Assembly: GCF_009764265.1 (NCBI RefSeq) | Contig: NZ_RWIR01000092.1 | Coordinates: 248,001-312,000, forward strand | Origin: Pseudomonas sp. PB101 | Lineage (GTDB): Bacteria > Pseudomonadota > Gammaproteobacteria > Pseudomonadales > Pseudomonadaceae | Reading direction: 5' to 3' | DNA length: 64,000 nt | In this document: positions 54,937 to 63,924 of the stretch, in pieces | How the letters are laid out: every line of letters starts with the position of its first letter | Position numbering within the stretch: position 1 is the stretch's first letter | Notes under the pieces: model-generated | Database searches by the model: none | The model's input: the letters and a program-made list of their open reading frames with translations, nothing else | What the model was told of the DNA's origin: nothing | Position numbers and translations under genes: made by a program

Positions 54937-55575
54937 TTACCAGCGACCGTCCCACGCAGCGAAGTTCTGCAGAAGTTGCAGGCCATGGGTATGGCTTTTC
55001 TCCGGGTGGAACTGCACGGCGAAACGCGAGCCTTCGGCCAGCGCCGCGGCGAAATCGACACCGTAATGACCGCCACCGACCACTTGGCGCGCATTGGCCG
55101 CAGCGATGTAGTAGCTGTGCACGAAGTAGAAACGCGCCATGTCCGGAATGTCGTGCCACAGCGGGTGACTGACCTTCTGCTTCACCTGGTTCCAGCCCAT
55201 GTGCGGGACTTTCAGGTGTTCGCCGTCTTCGACCAGATCCTTGCCGAAGAACTTCACCGCGCCCGGGAACAGGCCGATGCAGTCGACGCCATCGTTCTCT
55301 TCGCTGGTATCGAGCAAGGCTTGCATGCCGACGCAAATGCCGAGGAACGGGCGGTCCTGGCTGACTTCACGGACCAGCGAATCGAAGCCGAGGCGACGGA
55401 TCTCCGCCATGCAATCGCGGATCGCGCCGACGCCGGGGAAAACCACCCGGTCGGCTTCGCGAATCACGTTGGCATCGCTGGTGATCAAGACCTTGCCGGC
55501 ACCCACGTGCTCGAGGGCCTTGGCCACCGAGTGCAGGTTGCCCATGCCGTAATCGATAACCGCGACTGTCTGCAT
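54937..55575 (-). CDS. hisH: Imidazole glycerol phosphate synthase, glutaminase subunit
   Basis: Class I glutamine amidotransferase that feeds ammonia to HisF. 212 residues. Nucleophile Cys in FLGICVGMQ near residue 83; His and Glu of the triad in FAVQFHPEKSH near residue 195. Its ATG overlaps the hisB stop by one base (TAATG). Confidence 0.97.
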   Translation of the reverse strand: MQTVAVIDYGMGNLHSVAKALEHVGAGKVLITSDANVIREADRVVFPGVGAIRDCMAEIRRLGFDSLVREVSQDRPFLGICVGMQALLDTSEENDGVDCIGLFPGAVKFFGKDLVEDGEHLKVPHMGWNQVKQKVSHPLWHDIPDMARFYFVHSYYIAAANARQVVGGGHYGVDFAAALAEGSRFAVQFHPEKSHTHGLQLLQNFAAWDGRW

Positions 55576-56168
55576 TACAGGACGCCCTTGGTCGATGGCA
55601 TTTGCCCGGCCATGCGGTCATCGAGCTCGACGGCCATGCGCAGGGCGCGGCCGAAAGCCTTGAACACGGTTTCGATCTGGTGGTGGGTGTTGGTGCCACG
55701 CAGGTTGTCGATGTGCAGGCTGACCAATGCATGGTTGACGAAGCCCTGGAAGAATTCCTGGAACAGGTCAACATCGAAGCCGCCGACGGTGGCGCGGGTG
55801 TACGGCACGTGCATCTGCAGGCCTGGACGGCCGGAGAAGTCGATCACCACGCGCGACAGCGCTTCATCGAGCGGCACGTAGGCGTGGCCGTAGCGACGGA
55901 TGCCTTTCTTGTCGCCGATGGCTTTGGCAAACGCCTGGCCGAGGGTGATACCAACGTCTTCCACGGTGTGGTGGTCGTCGATATGCAGGTCGCCCTTGCT
56001 GACAATATCCAGGTCGATCAGCCCGTGACGGGCGATCTGGTCCAGCATGTGCTCAAGAAAAGGAACACCGATATCGAATCGGGCCTTTCCGGTGCCATCA
56101 AGGTTGATCGAGGCTTTGATCTGGGTTTCCAGAGTGTCGCGCTCGACAGACGCCATACGTTCGGCCAT
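55575..56168 (-). CDS. hisB: Imidazoleglycerol-phosphate dehydratase
   Basis: Mn-dependent dehydratase producing imidazole acetol phosphate. 197 residues from ATG 56168 with GGAG six bases upstream; a GTG one codon earlier is less likely. Monofunctional form without the phosphatase domain found in enteric HisB. Metal motifs in FLEHMLDQIARHG near residue 40 and DDHHTVEDVG near residue 66, with LRGTNTHHQIE near the end. First gene of the hisB-hisH-DUF2164-hisA-hisF cluster. Confidence 0.97.
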   Translation of the reverse strand: MAERMASVERDTLETQIKASINLDGTGKARFDIGVPFLEHMLDQIARHGLIDLDIVSKGDLHIDDHHTVEDVGITLGQAFAKAIGDKKGIRRYGHAYVPLDEALSRVVIDFSGRPGLQMHVPYTRATVGGFDVDLFQEFFQGFVNHALVSLHIDNLRGTNTHHQIETVFKAFGRALRMAVELDDRMAGQMPSTKGVL

Positions 56169-56298
56169 CACCAGCTCCGCAAAATCATTGGGCGAAAAAG
56201 GCAGCCATTATAGGCGTGCGGGCGCCAAACAGAAACACGGGAGGTGATATCGCTGACGGAGTGAATTCAGCAACCCCGTCGTTATACCTGTCATGACA

Positions 56299-56385
56299 TG
56301 TAGGAGCCGGCTTGCTGGCGATCAAGGCGACGCGGTGTATCTGACACACCGCGTCGCAGCGATCGCCAGCAAGCCGGCTCCTACA
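56299..56385. repeat. REPIN containing a second internal palindrome
   Basis: Outer arms TGTAGGAGCCGGCTTGCTGG and CCAGCAAGCCGGCTCCTACA; the spacer itself holds GCGACGCGGTGT and ACACCGCGTCGC as inverted arms, so nearly the entire 87 bases can fold into one hairpin. Between hisB and the transporter gene. Confidence 0.9.
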
Positions 56386-56395
56386 GGGGTTGGCT

Positions 56396-58060
56396 TTAGT
56401 GGAACAAGACTGCCGTTTTCTGCAGGGTTACCCAGACACCCCACGCCAGCGGAATGCCCACAGCCAGCCAGGCAGCAATCGCCAGAGGCTTGGTGCCCGG
56501 CGCTGCTTTCCACTCCAGCGACGTGCTGGCATCAGCGCCTTTGTCGTGCCCCAGCGCCTGTTCGGCGGCCAGTTCGGCGTCGGTCATGAAGTACTTGTCG
56601 GCCACCGGACGCACCAGCAGGTTGCACAGGAACCCCAGCACCAGCAGGCCGGCGAGGATGTACAGGGTGATGTCGTACGCCGCCGCACGCTCGACGCCGA
56701 TGCTCAGCTGATACTCACGCAGGTAGTTGACCAGCACTGGACCGAGCACGCCGGCAGCCGCCCACGCCGTCAGCAGGCGACCGTGGATCGCACCGACCAT
56801 TTGCGTGCCGAACAGGTCCGCCAGATACGCCGGAACAGTCGCGAAACCACCGCCATACATCGACAGGATGATGCAGAACGCCGCCACGAACAGCGCGATG
56901 CTGCCCAGATGACCCAGGTTCGGAATCAGTCCGTACAGGGCAAAGCCCAGGGCGAAAAACACGAAGTAGGTGTTTTTGCGGCCCAGGTAGTCCGAGAACG
57001 AAGCCCAGAAGAAACGCCCGCCGATGTTGAACAGGCTCAGCAGACCGGTGAAACCGGCGGCGATCGCGGCGATCGAAGCCAATTGACCTGCATCCAGTTG
57101 ACCGAACGCAAGGTCATTGCCCAGCAATTTGCCGCCGAACACTTCCTGCAACAGCGGCGAAGCCATGCCGAGGATGCCGATGCCGGCGGACACGTTCAGG
57201 CACAGCACCAGCCAAACGAGGCGGAATTGCGGGGTTTTCCACGCCACATTCACGTGTACGTGACGGTTGGTGATCATCGCGTTCGAGGCTTTTTTCGCCG
57301 GAGCAGTCCAGCCTTCAGGCTTCCAGCCGGTTGGCGGCACGCGATAGGACAGTGCGCCACCGATCATGAACACGAAGTAGATCGCGGCCATGGCCACGAA
57401 GCTTTGCCATACGCCAACGCCTTCTGGCGAACCGAAGTGGCTCATCAGGGCAGTCGCCAACGGCGCACCGACCATCGCACCACCGCCGAAGCCCATGATC
57501 GCCATGCCGGTGGCCATGCCGCGCTTGTCCGGGAACCATTTGATCAGGGTCGACACCGGCGAAATGTAACCCAGGCCCAGGCCGATACCGCCAATGACCC
57601 CGGAGCCGATCCACATCAGCCAGATCTGGTGGGTATACACCCCCAGCGCCGAAATCAGCAGGCCACCGCACCAGCACAGCGCCGATACAACACCGGCCTT
57701 GCGCGGTCCGGCATGTTCCAGCCAGCCACCCCAGATGGCCGCCGAGCAACCCAGGAAAATGAAGAACAGGGTGTAGATCCAGCCGAGCATCGAGATCGGC
57801 CAGTCACACTGGGACGAAAAGACTTGAGCGATAAAGCTCATGTCCGGCGCGCAGGCTACCGGAGCGGTGATGCCCAGCGCCTTGGACAACGGCAACCAGA
57901 ACACCGAAAAGCCGTAGGCCATGCCGATGCACAAGTGGATGGCCAGCGCGGCCGGTGGTACCAGCCAGCGGTTGAAACCGGGCCTGGCGATGATCCGCTC
58001 CTTGGACAGGAACGCGGGCTGGTCGGCGCCGAAGCCGTCCGCCGTGGTGCTCGTAGTCAT
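56396..58060 (-). CDS. OFA-family MFS transporter
   Basis: Major facilitator of the oxalate/formate antiporter type, 554 residues from ATG 58060 (MTTSTTADGFGADQP) with GGGGGA six bases upstream; the upstream frame to 58321 is not supported. About 12 membrane helices: HLCIGMAYGFSVFWLPLSKA opens the first, and LGYISPVSTLIKWFPDKRGMATG is the OFA signature between helices 4 and 5. There is a large cytoplasmic central loop and a charged tail near the last helix. The real substrate (a small carboxylate?) is not determined by sequence. Confidence 0.88.
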   Translation of the reverse strand: MTTSTTADGFGADQPAFLSKERIIARPGFNRWLVPPAALAIHLCIGMAYGFSVFWLPLSKALGITAPVACAPDMSFIAQVFSSQCDWPISMLGWIYTLFFIFLGCSAAIWGGWLEHAGPRKAGVVSALCWCGGLLISALGVYTHQIWLMWIGSGVIGGIGLGLGYISPVSTLIKWFPDKRGMATGMAIMGFGGGAMVGAPLATALMSHFGSPEGVGVWQSFVAMAAIYFVFMIGGALSYRVPPTGWKPEGWTAPAKKASNAMITNRHVHVNVAWKTPQFRLVWLVLCLNVSAGIGILGMASPLLQEVFGGKLLGNDLAFGQLDAGQLASIAAIAAGFTGLLSLFNIGGRFFWASFSDYLGRKNTYFVFFALGFALYGLIPNLGHLGSIALFVAAFCIILSMYGGGFATVPAYLADLFGTQMVGAIHGRLLTAWAAAGVLGPVLVNYLREYQLSIGVERAAAYDITLYILAGLLVLGFLCNLLVRPVADKYFMTDAELAAEQALGHDKGADASTSLEWKAAPGTKPLAIAAWLAVGIPLAWGVWVTLQKTAVLFH

Positions 58061-58286
58061 TGTGTATCCCCCAATTATTAGTATGGTTCGCCAGCCACGG
58101 TTCACTCCCGGCCTTTTGCACGCACGCATGACCGTTTTTTTCGGTGGAGCACCCTGTAGTGCGACAACAAGTCGCAGAAGGACGGACGAACGGGCGAAGG
58201 TTACCATTTGCAGGTGACAGAAAAACCAAACTGACATCACGTTTTGTACGTTATCCGATCTCTCACCGACCCCCACAGGAATCACC

Positions 58287-58691
58287 ATGCCGATCATTGT
58301 CGAGCTGCTGAACCAAGCCACGCCCCAGGATCGGCAGGATCTGCAGAAGATCTACCACGACGCTCCGGATTGGCTGTTCGCGCCTTTTTCCGGGGAAGCG
58401 CAGCTGATCGAAGACTGTTTGCGCGACGGCACACTGATCGCCGGACGCTTCAATGATCGCCTGCTGGGCGCAGCCCGCCTGCAAAGGCACCAAGACGCCT
58501 GGCATTTGTCACAAATATGTGTGCGAAAAATTACCCGTCGCCGTGGTGTTGCCGAACGGCTAATCACCGAAGCGCAAAAAATGGCCGCGCAATCAGGCAT
58601 GACCCTGCGCCTGCTGGCGCCTGCCGGGCATCTCGAGGCGCAGGCACTGGCCGCCAAACTGAAATTGCCGCTGGATGTACTGCCGGTGTGA
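58287..58691 (+). CDS. PanZ-like acetyl-CoA sensor / GNAT-fold protein
   Basis: 134 residues with a GNAT fold. The acetyl-CoA pyrophosphate loop reads ICVRKITRRRGVAERLI near residue 82, closely resembling the VREVTRRRGVG loop of E. coli PanZ/PanM, and the N-terminal DRQDLQKIY also matches. PanZ promotes maturation and acetyl-CoA control of aspartate decarboxylase PanD; panD is not in this window. A generic N-acetyltransferase is the alternative. Confidence 0.75.
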   Translation: MPIIVELLNQATPQDRQDLQKIYHDAPDWLFAPFSGEAQLIEDCLRDGTLIAGRFNDRLLGAARLQRHQDAWHLSQICVRKITRRRGVAERLITEAQKMAAQSGMTLRLLAPAGHLEAQALAAKLKLPLDVLPV

Positions 58692-58769
58692 TCGCTGACC
58701 GGTCGTCCGCTCCGGGGCGCTATACTCCCCGGCTAAATTTTGAATTCGATTAATTACAAGGACTCGCCC

Positions 58770-61001
58770 ATGAAAGCGTTCGGCAAAATCCTGGGTCTGG
58801 TACTTCTCGGGCTGTTGCTGATCATTGTGGCGCTGGGCTTTGCCCTGACCCACCTCTTCGATCCCAACGACTACAAAGACGAGATTCGCCAGATTGCCCG
58901 CGACAAAGCCCACATCGAGCTGACGCTCAATGGCGATATCGGCTGGAGCCTGTTCCCGTGGCTGGGCCTGGAACTGCATGACGCCAGTGTCGCGACCATG
59001 GTCAAACCGACCGAACCGTACGCTGACCTGCAGATGCTCGGCTTGTCCGTGCGCGTACTGCCACTGCTGCGCCGTGAAGTGCAGATGAGCGACGTGCGCG
59101 TCGAAGGCCTGAACCTGCGCCTGACCCGCGACAAGGATGGTCATGGCAACTGGGAGGACATCGGCAAGCTGCCTGCTACGGCCGGCACCGACGCGACCGT
59201 CACCCCGCCCGCTGCCAGCGAACCTGCGCCCGACGCCAGCGTTGCAGCGGAAAAACCGCCGCAGCCGATCCGCCTGGACATCGACAGCCTGACCGTGAAC
59301 AACGCACGGGTCGAATACACCGACGAGCGCACCGGCAAGAGCTTCAGCGCCGAAAGCATCCAGTTGAGCACCGGCGCGGTCCACGACTCCGTCAACATCC
59401 CGCTCAAGCTCACGGCTTTCCTGTCATCCAACCAGCCCGCATTGCGAGTGCGCACCGAGCTCAATGGCGAGCTGCGCATCGCACGTGCCCTGCAGCGCTA
59501 TCAGTTCGAAGACATGAAGTTGTCCGGTGAAGTGACCGGCGACCCGCTGCAAGGCAAGTCCATGACGTTCTCCGCCCAGGGCCAACTGGTGCTGGACAAG
59601 GCCGCCAACGTTGCCGAGTGGACTGGCATCAAGATCTCCGCCAACCAGCTGCGGGCACTGGGTGAACTGAAGGTCAACGACCTCGACAAGACCCCACAGG
59701 TCAGTGGCGGCATCTCGATCGCCCAGTTCGACCTGGCGAAATTCGTCGACAGCATCGGCCAGAAACTCCCGGCCATGGCCGAAGGCAGCCTGAGCAAAGT
59801 CGAGCTGGTCAGCCGAATCGCAGCGACACCCACCAGCCTGGCGCTCGACAACCTCAACCTGAAACTCGACGACAGCACCTTCAGCGGCCGCATCGCCGTC
59901 GAAGACTTCGCCAAACAATCGCTGCGTGCCGTGCTCAAGGCCGACACCTTCAACGTCGACCGTTACCTGCCGCCGAAATCCGCCGAGGCCAATAGCGCGA
60001 CACAAGTGCGCCAGGCCGAAGTCGCCAGCACCGAAGCCGATGCCATGGCCGGCGCGGGCAGTACACCATTGCCACCGGCACCGACCAAGGACGCCTGGAG
60101 CAACGAGCGCCTGTTGCCAGTGGAGCGCTTGAGCAAGCTCGATGTCGACGCCGACCTGACCTTCGGCCAATTGACCCTGCAAAAACTGCCGATCCATAAC
60201 GCTGCGCTCAAGGCCACCGGCCAGGGCGGCTTGCTGACGCTGGCCAACCTGCGCGGCGACCTGTACGAAGGCAACTTCGAAAGCACCGGCACGCTCGATG
60301 TGCGTCAGGCAGTACCGGCGCTGAACCTGCAGACAAAGATCAGCCGGGTACCGGCAGAAAAAATCCTCGAAAGCCAGGGCAAGAACCCGCCGGTCAAAGG
60401 CCTGGTCACGCTCAACAGCAACCTGACCGGCAACGGCAACAGCCAGAAAGCGTTGATCGAAACCCTCAACGGCACCGCCAGTTTCGTCATCAACAATGGC
60501 GTGCTGCTCAACGCCAACCTCGAGCAACAGCTGTGCAAAGGCATCGCCACGCTCAATCGCAAAACCCTCAGCGGCGAGCCGCGCGGCAAGGACACACCGT
60601 TCCAGGAGCTCAAGGGCAACCTGACCTTGCGTAACGGCGTAGCCAGCAACCCGGACCTGAAAGTGCGCATCCCGGGCATGACCGTCAACGGTGACGGCGA
60701 TGTCGATCTGCGGGTGCTGGGCATGGACTACCGCGTCGGCATCCTCGTCGAAGGCGATACCAGCGCCATGCCGGACCCGGCCTGCCAGGTCGGCGACAAG
60801 TTTGTCGGCATCGAGTGGCCATTGCGTTGCCGTGGCCCGCTGGAGCTGGGCGCCAAGGCCTGCCGCCTGGATAACGAACGCATGAGCCAGGTCGCGGCCA
60901 AACTGGCTGGCGAAAGGATCAGCGAAAAAATCGACGAGAAACTGGGCGACAAGGTCAACCCGCAACTCAAGGACGCGCTCAAGGGGCTGTTCAAGCGATG
61001 A
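58770..61001 (+). CDS. AsmA family protein
   Basis: 743 residues from ATG 58770 with AAGGA seven bases upstream (the frame opens at 58740). One N-terminal membrane anchor (MKAFGKILGLVLLGLLLIIV) and a very long periplasmic part with the AsmA N-terminal pattern (DPNDYKDEIRQIARDKAHIELTL, broken here for length) and the C-terminal AsmA-like domain including LNGTASFVINNGVLLNANLE. AsmA-type proteins are bridge-like lipid-transfer candidates that affect outer-membrane composition. Overlaps mutY by 4 bases. Confidence 0.92.
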   Translation: MKAFGKILGLVLLGLLLIIVALGFALTHLFDPNDYKDEIRQIARDKAHIELTLNGDIGWSLFPWLGLELHDASVATMVKPTEPYADLQMLGLSVRVLPLLRREVQMSDVRVEGLNLRLTRDKDGHGNWEDIGKLPATAGTDATVTPPAASEPAPDASVAAEKPPQPIRLDIDSLTVNNARVEYTDERTGKSFSAESIQLSTGAVHDSVNIPLKLTAFLSSNQPALRVRTELNGELRIARALQRYQFEDMKLSGEVTGDPLQGKSMTFSAQGQLVLDKAANVAEWTGIKISANQLRALGELKVNDLDKTPQVSGGISIAQFDLAKFVDSIGQKLPAMAEGSLSKVELVSRIAATPTSLALDNLNLKLDDSTFSGRIAVEDFAKQSLRAVLKADTFNVDRYLPPKSAEANSATQVRQAEVASTEADAMAGAGSTPLPPAPTKDAWSNERLLPVERLSKLDVDADLTFGQLTLQKLPIHNAALKATGQGGLLTLANLRGDLYEGNFESTGTLDVRQAVPALNLQTKISRVPAEKILESQGKNPPVKGLVTLNSNLTGNGNSQKALIETLNGTASFVINNGVLLNANLEQQLCKGIATLNRKTLSGEPRGKDTPFQELKGNLTLRNGVASNPDLKVRIPGMTVNGDGDVDLRVLGMDYRVGILVEGDTSAMPDPACQVGDKFVGIEWPLRCRGPLELGAKACRLDNERMSQVAAKLAGERISEKIDEKLGDKVNPQLKDALKGLFKR

Positions 61002-62065
61002 GAGCCGAGCAGTTTTCAACGGCGGTGCTGGACTGGTTCGACCGCCACGGCCGTCACGATTTGCCCTGGCAGCAGGGCATCAACCCGTATCGGGTGTGGG
61101 TCTCGGAAATCATGTTGCAGCAGACCCAGGTCAGCACCGTGCTGAACTACTTCGACCGTTTCATGGCCTCGTTGCCGACGGTCGAGGCCCTGGCGGCGGC
61201 ACCGGAAGACGAAGTGCTGCACCTGTGGACCGGCCTGGGTTACTACACCCGGGCGCGTAACTTGCAGAAGACCGCGAAAATCGTCGTCGAGCAGTACGGC
61301 GGCGAATTCCCCCGGGATGTAGAAAAACTTACCGATCTGCCAGGGATCGGCCTGTCCACCGCTGGCGCGATCGCCAGCATCAGCATGGGCCTGCGCGCGC
61401 CGATCCTCGACGGCAACGTCAAACGCGTGCTGGCGCGCTTTACCGCGCAGGAGGGCTACCCGGGCGAGCCGAAGGTCGCCAAACAGCTCTGGGCGAATGC
61501 TGAGCGCTTTACGCCGCAGACCCGTGTCAACGCCTACACCCAGGCGATGATGGACCTCGGTGCCACGCTCTGCACCCGCAGCAAACCCAGTTGCCTGCTG
61601 TGCCCACTGGAAAGGGGCTGCGAAGCGCACTTGCTCGGCCTGGAAACCCGCTACCCGATTCCCAAGCCGCGCAAGGCCATCCCGCAGAAGCGCACGCTGA
61701 TGCCGATGTTCGCCAACGCCGAAGGCGCCATCCTGCTTTACCGTCGCCCCTCCACGGGCCTCTGGGGCGGTTTGTGGAGCCTGCCGGAACTCGACGGCCT
61801 CGACGACCTGGAACATCTGGCAGCGCAGCACTCGCTGGAACTGGGCACCCCACAGGCCCTGCCGAGCCTGGTGCACACCTTCAGCCATTTTCAGTTGTCC
61901 ATCGAACCCTGGCTGGTTCAGGTCCAGGAGAGCGGCCATCACGTGGCCGAGGCCGACTGGCTCTGGTATAACCTCGCCACCCCGCCGCGCCTGGGCCTTG
62001 CCGCCCCGGTCAAAACCTTGCTCGAACGCGCGGCCGCCGTATTGAACGCAGGAGAGTCGTCATGA
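60998..62065 (+). CDS. mutY: A/G-specific adenine glycosylase
   Basis: Removes adenine mispaired with 8-oxoguanine. 355 residues. Helix-hairpin-helix with LTDLPGIGLSTAGAIASI near residue 112 followed by the catalytic Asp in LDGNVKRVLARF, the 4Fe-4S ligands in the C-x6-C-x2-C-x5-C pattern (CTRSKPSCLLCPLERGC), and a C-terminal MutT-like domain. Start and stop overlap asmA and yggX by 4 bases, a tightly coupled trio. Confidence 0.97.
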   Translation: MRAEQFSTAVLDWFDRHGRHDLPWQQGINPYRVWVSEIMLQQTQVSTVLNYFDRFMASLPTVEALAAAPEDEVLHLWTGLGYYTRARNLQKTAKIVVEQYGGEFPRDVEKLTDLPGIGLSTAGAIASISMGLRAPILDGNVKRVLARFTAQEGYPGEPKVAKQLWANAERFTPQTRVNAYTQAMMDLGATLCTRSKPSCLLCPLERGCEAHLLGLETRYPIPKPRKAIPQKRTLMPMFANAEGAILLYRRPSTGLWGGLWSLPELDGLDDLEHLAAQHSLELGTPQALPSLVHTFSHFQLSIEPWLVQVQESGHHVAEADWLWYNLATPPRLGLAAPVKTLLERAAAVLNAGESS

Positions 62066-62334
62066 CCCGCACCATCATGTGCCGCAAGTACAAAGAAGAA
62101 TTGCCAGGCCTGGAGCGCGCTCCCTTCCCGGGCGCCAAAGGCCAGGACATTTTTGACCACGTCTCGGCCAAGGCCTGGGCCGACTGGCAAAAACACCAGA
62201 CCCTGCTGATCAACGAAAAACGCCTGAACATGATGAACGCCGAAGATCGAAAATATCTTCAGGGCGAAATGGACAAGTACTTCTCCGGCGAGGATTACGC
62301 CAAGGCCGAAGGCTACGTACCGCCATCGGAATAA
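62062..62334 (+). CDS. yggX: Probable Fe(2+)-trafficking protein
   Basis: 90 residues; helps protect iron-sulfur enzymes and handles labile iron. Family signature MTRTIMCRKYKEELPGLERA at the start (with the conserved Cys7), GAKGQDIF and the central KAWADWQKHQTLLINEKRLN. Paired with mutY, itself an iron-sulfur enzyme, in the conserved mutY-yggX order. A weak CCCCGAT/ATCGGGG hairpin follows the stop. Confidence 0.96.
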   Translation: MTRTIMCRKYKEELPGLERAPFPGAKGQDIFDHVSAKAWADWQKHQTLLINEKRLNMMNAEDRKYLQGEMDKYFSGEDYAKAEGYVPPSE

Positions 62335-62398
62335 CCCCGATAAATCGGGGGTCGGAACGTAAGCGACGGTAATAATTAAAATTTTTTTGAAAACTTGC

Positions 62399-62427
62399 TT
62401 GACGACCCCCTGAAAAACCCGTTTAAT
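62399..62427 (+). promoter_or_regulatory. Sigma-70 promoter of tRNA-Phe
   Basis: TTGACG (62399-62404), 17-base spacer, TTTAAT (62422-62427), then a GC-rich discriminator (GCGCCCC), the usual mark of stringently controlled stable-RNA promoters. Start expected near 62434. Confidence 0.85.
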
Positions 62428-62437
62428 GCGCCCCGTT

Positions 62438-62513
62438 GCCCAGATAGCTCAGTCGGTAGAGCAGGGGATTGAAAATCCCCGTGTCGGCGGTTCGATTCCG
62501 TCTCTGGGCACCA
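62438..62513 (+). tRNA. tRNA-Phe (anticodon GAA)
   Basis: 76 bases including the encoded CCA. Acceptor arms GCCCAGA / TCTGGGC pair perfectly, D-arm AGCTCAGTCGGTAGAGC, anticodon loop TTGAAAA with GAA at 62471-62473, and T-arm GGCGGTTCGATTCCGTC. Its 3' end is the likely attachment site for the integrase-bearing element that follows. Confidence 0.98.
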
Positions 62514-62557
62514 CCTTTCGTTTTCAGGTGATGCCAAGCACACCTGAAAGCACACAA

Positions 62558-62583
62558 GAAACCCGCCTAGTGCGGGTTTTTTG
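62558..62583 (+). terminator. Intrinsic terminator after tRNA-Phe
   Basis: AAACCCGC / GCGGGTTT stem with a CTAGT-type loop followed by TTTTTT, 45 bases after the tRNA. Confidence 0.88.
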
Positions 62584-62721
62584 CTTTCTACGGTTCCCAA
62601 CCGTTCCCTTGTAAGCCCAAACATATGTGAGTAGATTCGTGAGTAGATCCAGTTCGGTCTAGAAATCTACTCACACCAGGGCGGCAATACGCCCGCCTGG
62701 TGCGGCCTGCAAGGAGGCTGC

Positions 62722-63924
62722 GTGTCACTCTCAGATACCACCATCCGTACCGCCAAGCCGAAGGACAAGCTGTACCGGCTGACCGATGCCAATGGCCTAT
62801 GCCTAGAAGTGACCCCGACCGGCTCTAAGCTGTGGCGCTATCGGTACCGCTTCAACGGCAGCGCGAAGATGCTGGCGCTCGGCACATACCCAGCGGTCAC
62901 CCTGCTGAAAGCTCGTCAGCTTCGCGATGGGGCGCGCCAGCTGCTGATTGAGGGCACCGACCCCGGCGAACAAAAGAAAGCGGCCAAGCAAGCGCAGAAG
63001 GTCGAGGGACTGACTTTCGAGACGCTGGCGCGAGAATGGTTTGCCTACAACGCTCCTCGCTGGGCAGAGAGCACTACCTACAAAGCCAAGCTGTACCTGG
63101 AGAATGATTTAATTCCCGGCATCGGCGCCCGCCCGGTAAAAGCGATCACCCGGCCCGATCTGGTGGAGCTGGTGCGCAAGGTGGAAGCCAGGGGCACGCT
63201 CAATGCCGCCGGAAAGATCCGCCAATGGCTACACCAGATATTTCGGTATGGGCTGGCCAAGGGCGTCGTAGACGTCAATCCGGCCACTGATCTGAACGTA
63301 GTAGCTGCACCAACAAAAGCCGCCCGACACCACCCGCATATCACCTTTAACGAATTGCCCGAGCTACTGGGCAAATGCGAAGCCGCGAACATACATACCC
63401 TGACCCGGCAAGCTATCCGTCTGCTGACGCTGACAGCCGTTCGCCCTGGCGAACTTCGCCAAGCGCCATGGGTCGAGTTCGATCTGGATGCCGCTCTGTG
63501 GACAATTCCAGCCGAACGCATGAAAGCCCGCCGCCCCCATATCGTTCCTCTGCCCCGCCAGGCCGTCGCCATCCTGCGCCAGCTCCAAGAAGTTACTGGA
63601 CGCTACGCACTTGTTTTTGCTGGCGCCAATCCCGATCGCCCCATGAGCGAGAACACGGTGAACAAAGCACTTCGAATGATGGGATACGAAGGTCGGCAGA
63701 CCGGCCATGGTTTCCGCCACTTGCTCAGCACCGAGCTGAATGGCCGCGGTTACAACAAGGATTGGATCGAGCGCCAGCTTGCCCATGGTGATAGCGACGA
63801 AATACGCGGCACCTACAACCACGCGGCCTATGTCGAGCAGCGCCGGGAAATGATGCAAGCATGGGCTGACTCAATCGACGCCCTGTGCGTTGGCGCCAAC
63901 GTGGTGAGCATCAAGCGTGCTTGA
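62722..63924 (+). CDS. P4-type tyrosine integrase of a tRNA-Phe-integrated element
   Basis: Site-specific recombinase of 400 residues from GTG 62722 (AAGGAGG four to five bases upstream). N-terminal DUF4102 arm-binding domain (ANGLCLEVTPTGSKLWRYRY), central SAM-like core-binding domain (about residues 100-180), and the catalytic domain with Arg in LTAVRPGELRQ near residue 240, HGFRH near residue 335, LAHGD near residue 355 and the Tyr in YNHAAYVEQRR near residue 370. The gene starts 209 bases downstream of tRNA-Phe, the standard geometry for P4-like islands. The rest of the element lies beyond the right edge; nothing is recognisable in the last 76 bases. Confidence 0.95.
   Translation: MSLSDTTIRTAKPKDKLYRLTDANGLCLEVTPTGSKLWRYRYRFNGSAKMLALGTYPAVTLLKARQLRDGARQLLIEGTDPGEQKKAAKQAQKVEGLTFETLAREWFAYNAPRWAESTTYKAKLYLENDLIPGIGARPVKAITRPDLVELVRKVEARGTLNAAGKIRQWLHQIFRYGLAKGVVDVNPATDLNVVAAPTKAARHHPHITFNELPELLGKCEAANIHTLTRQAIRLLTLTAVRPGELRQAPWVEFDLDAALWTIPAERMKARRPHIVPLPRQAVAILRQLQEVTGRYALVFAGANPDRPMSENTVNKALRMMGYEGRQTGHGFRHLLSTELNGRGYNKDWIERQLAHGDSDEIRGTYNHAAYVEQRREMMQAWADSIDALCVGANVVSIKRA

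Noticed and set aside
62331..62356. CCCCGAT/ATCGGGG hairpin after yggX as a terminator
   Set aside because: Short stem and no T-run after it.
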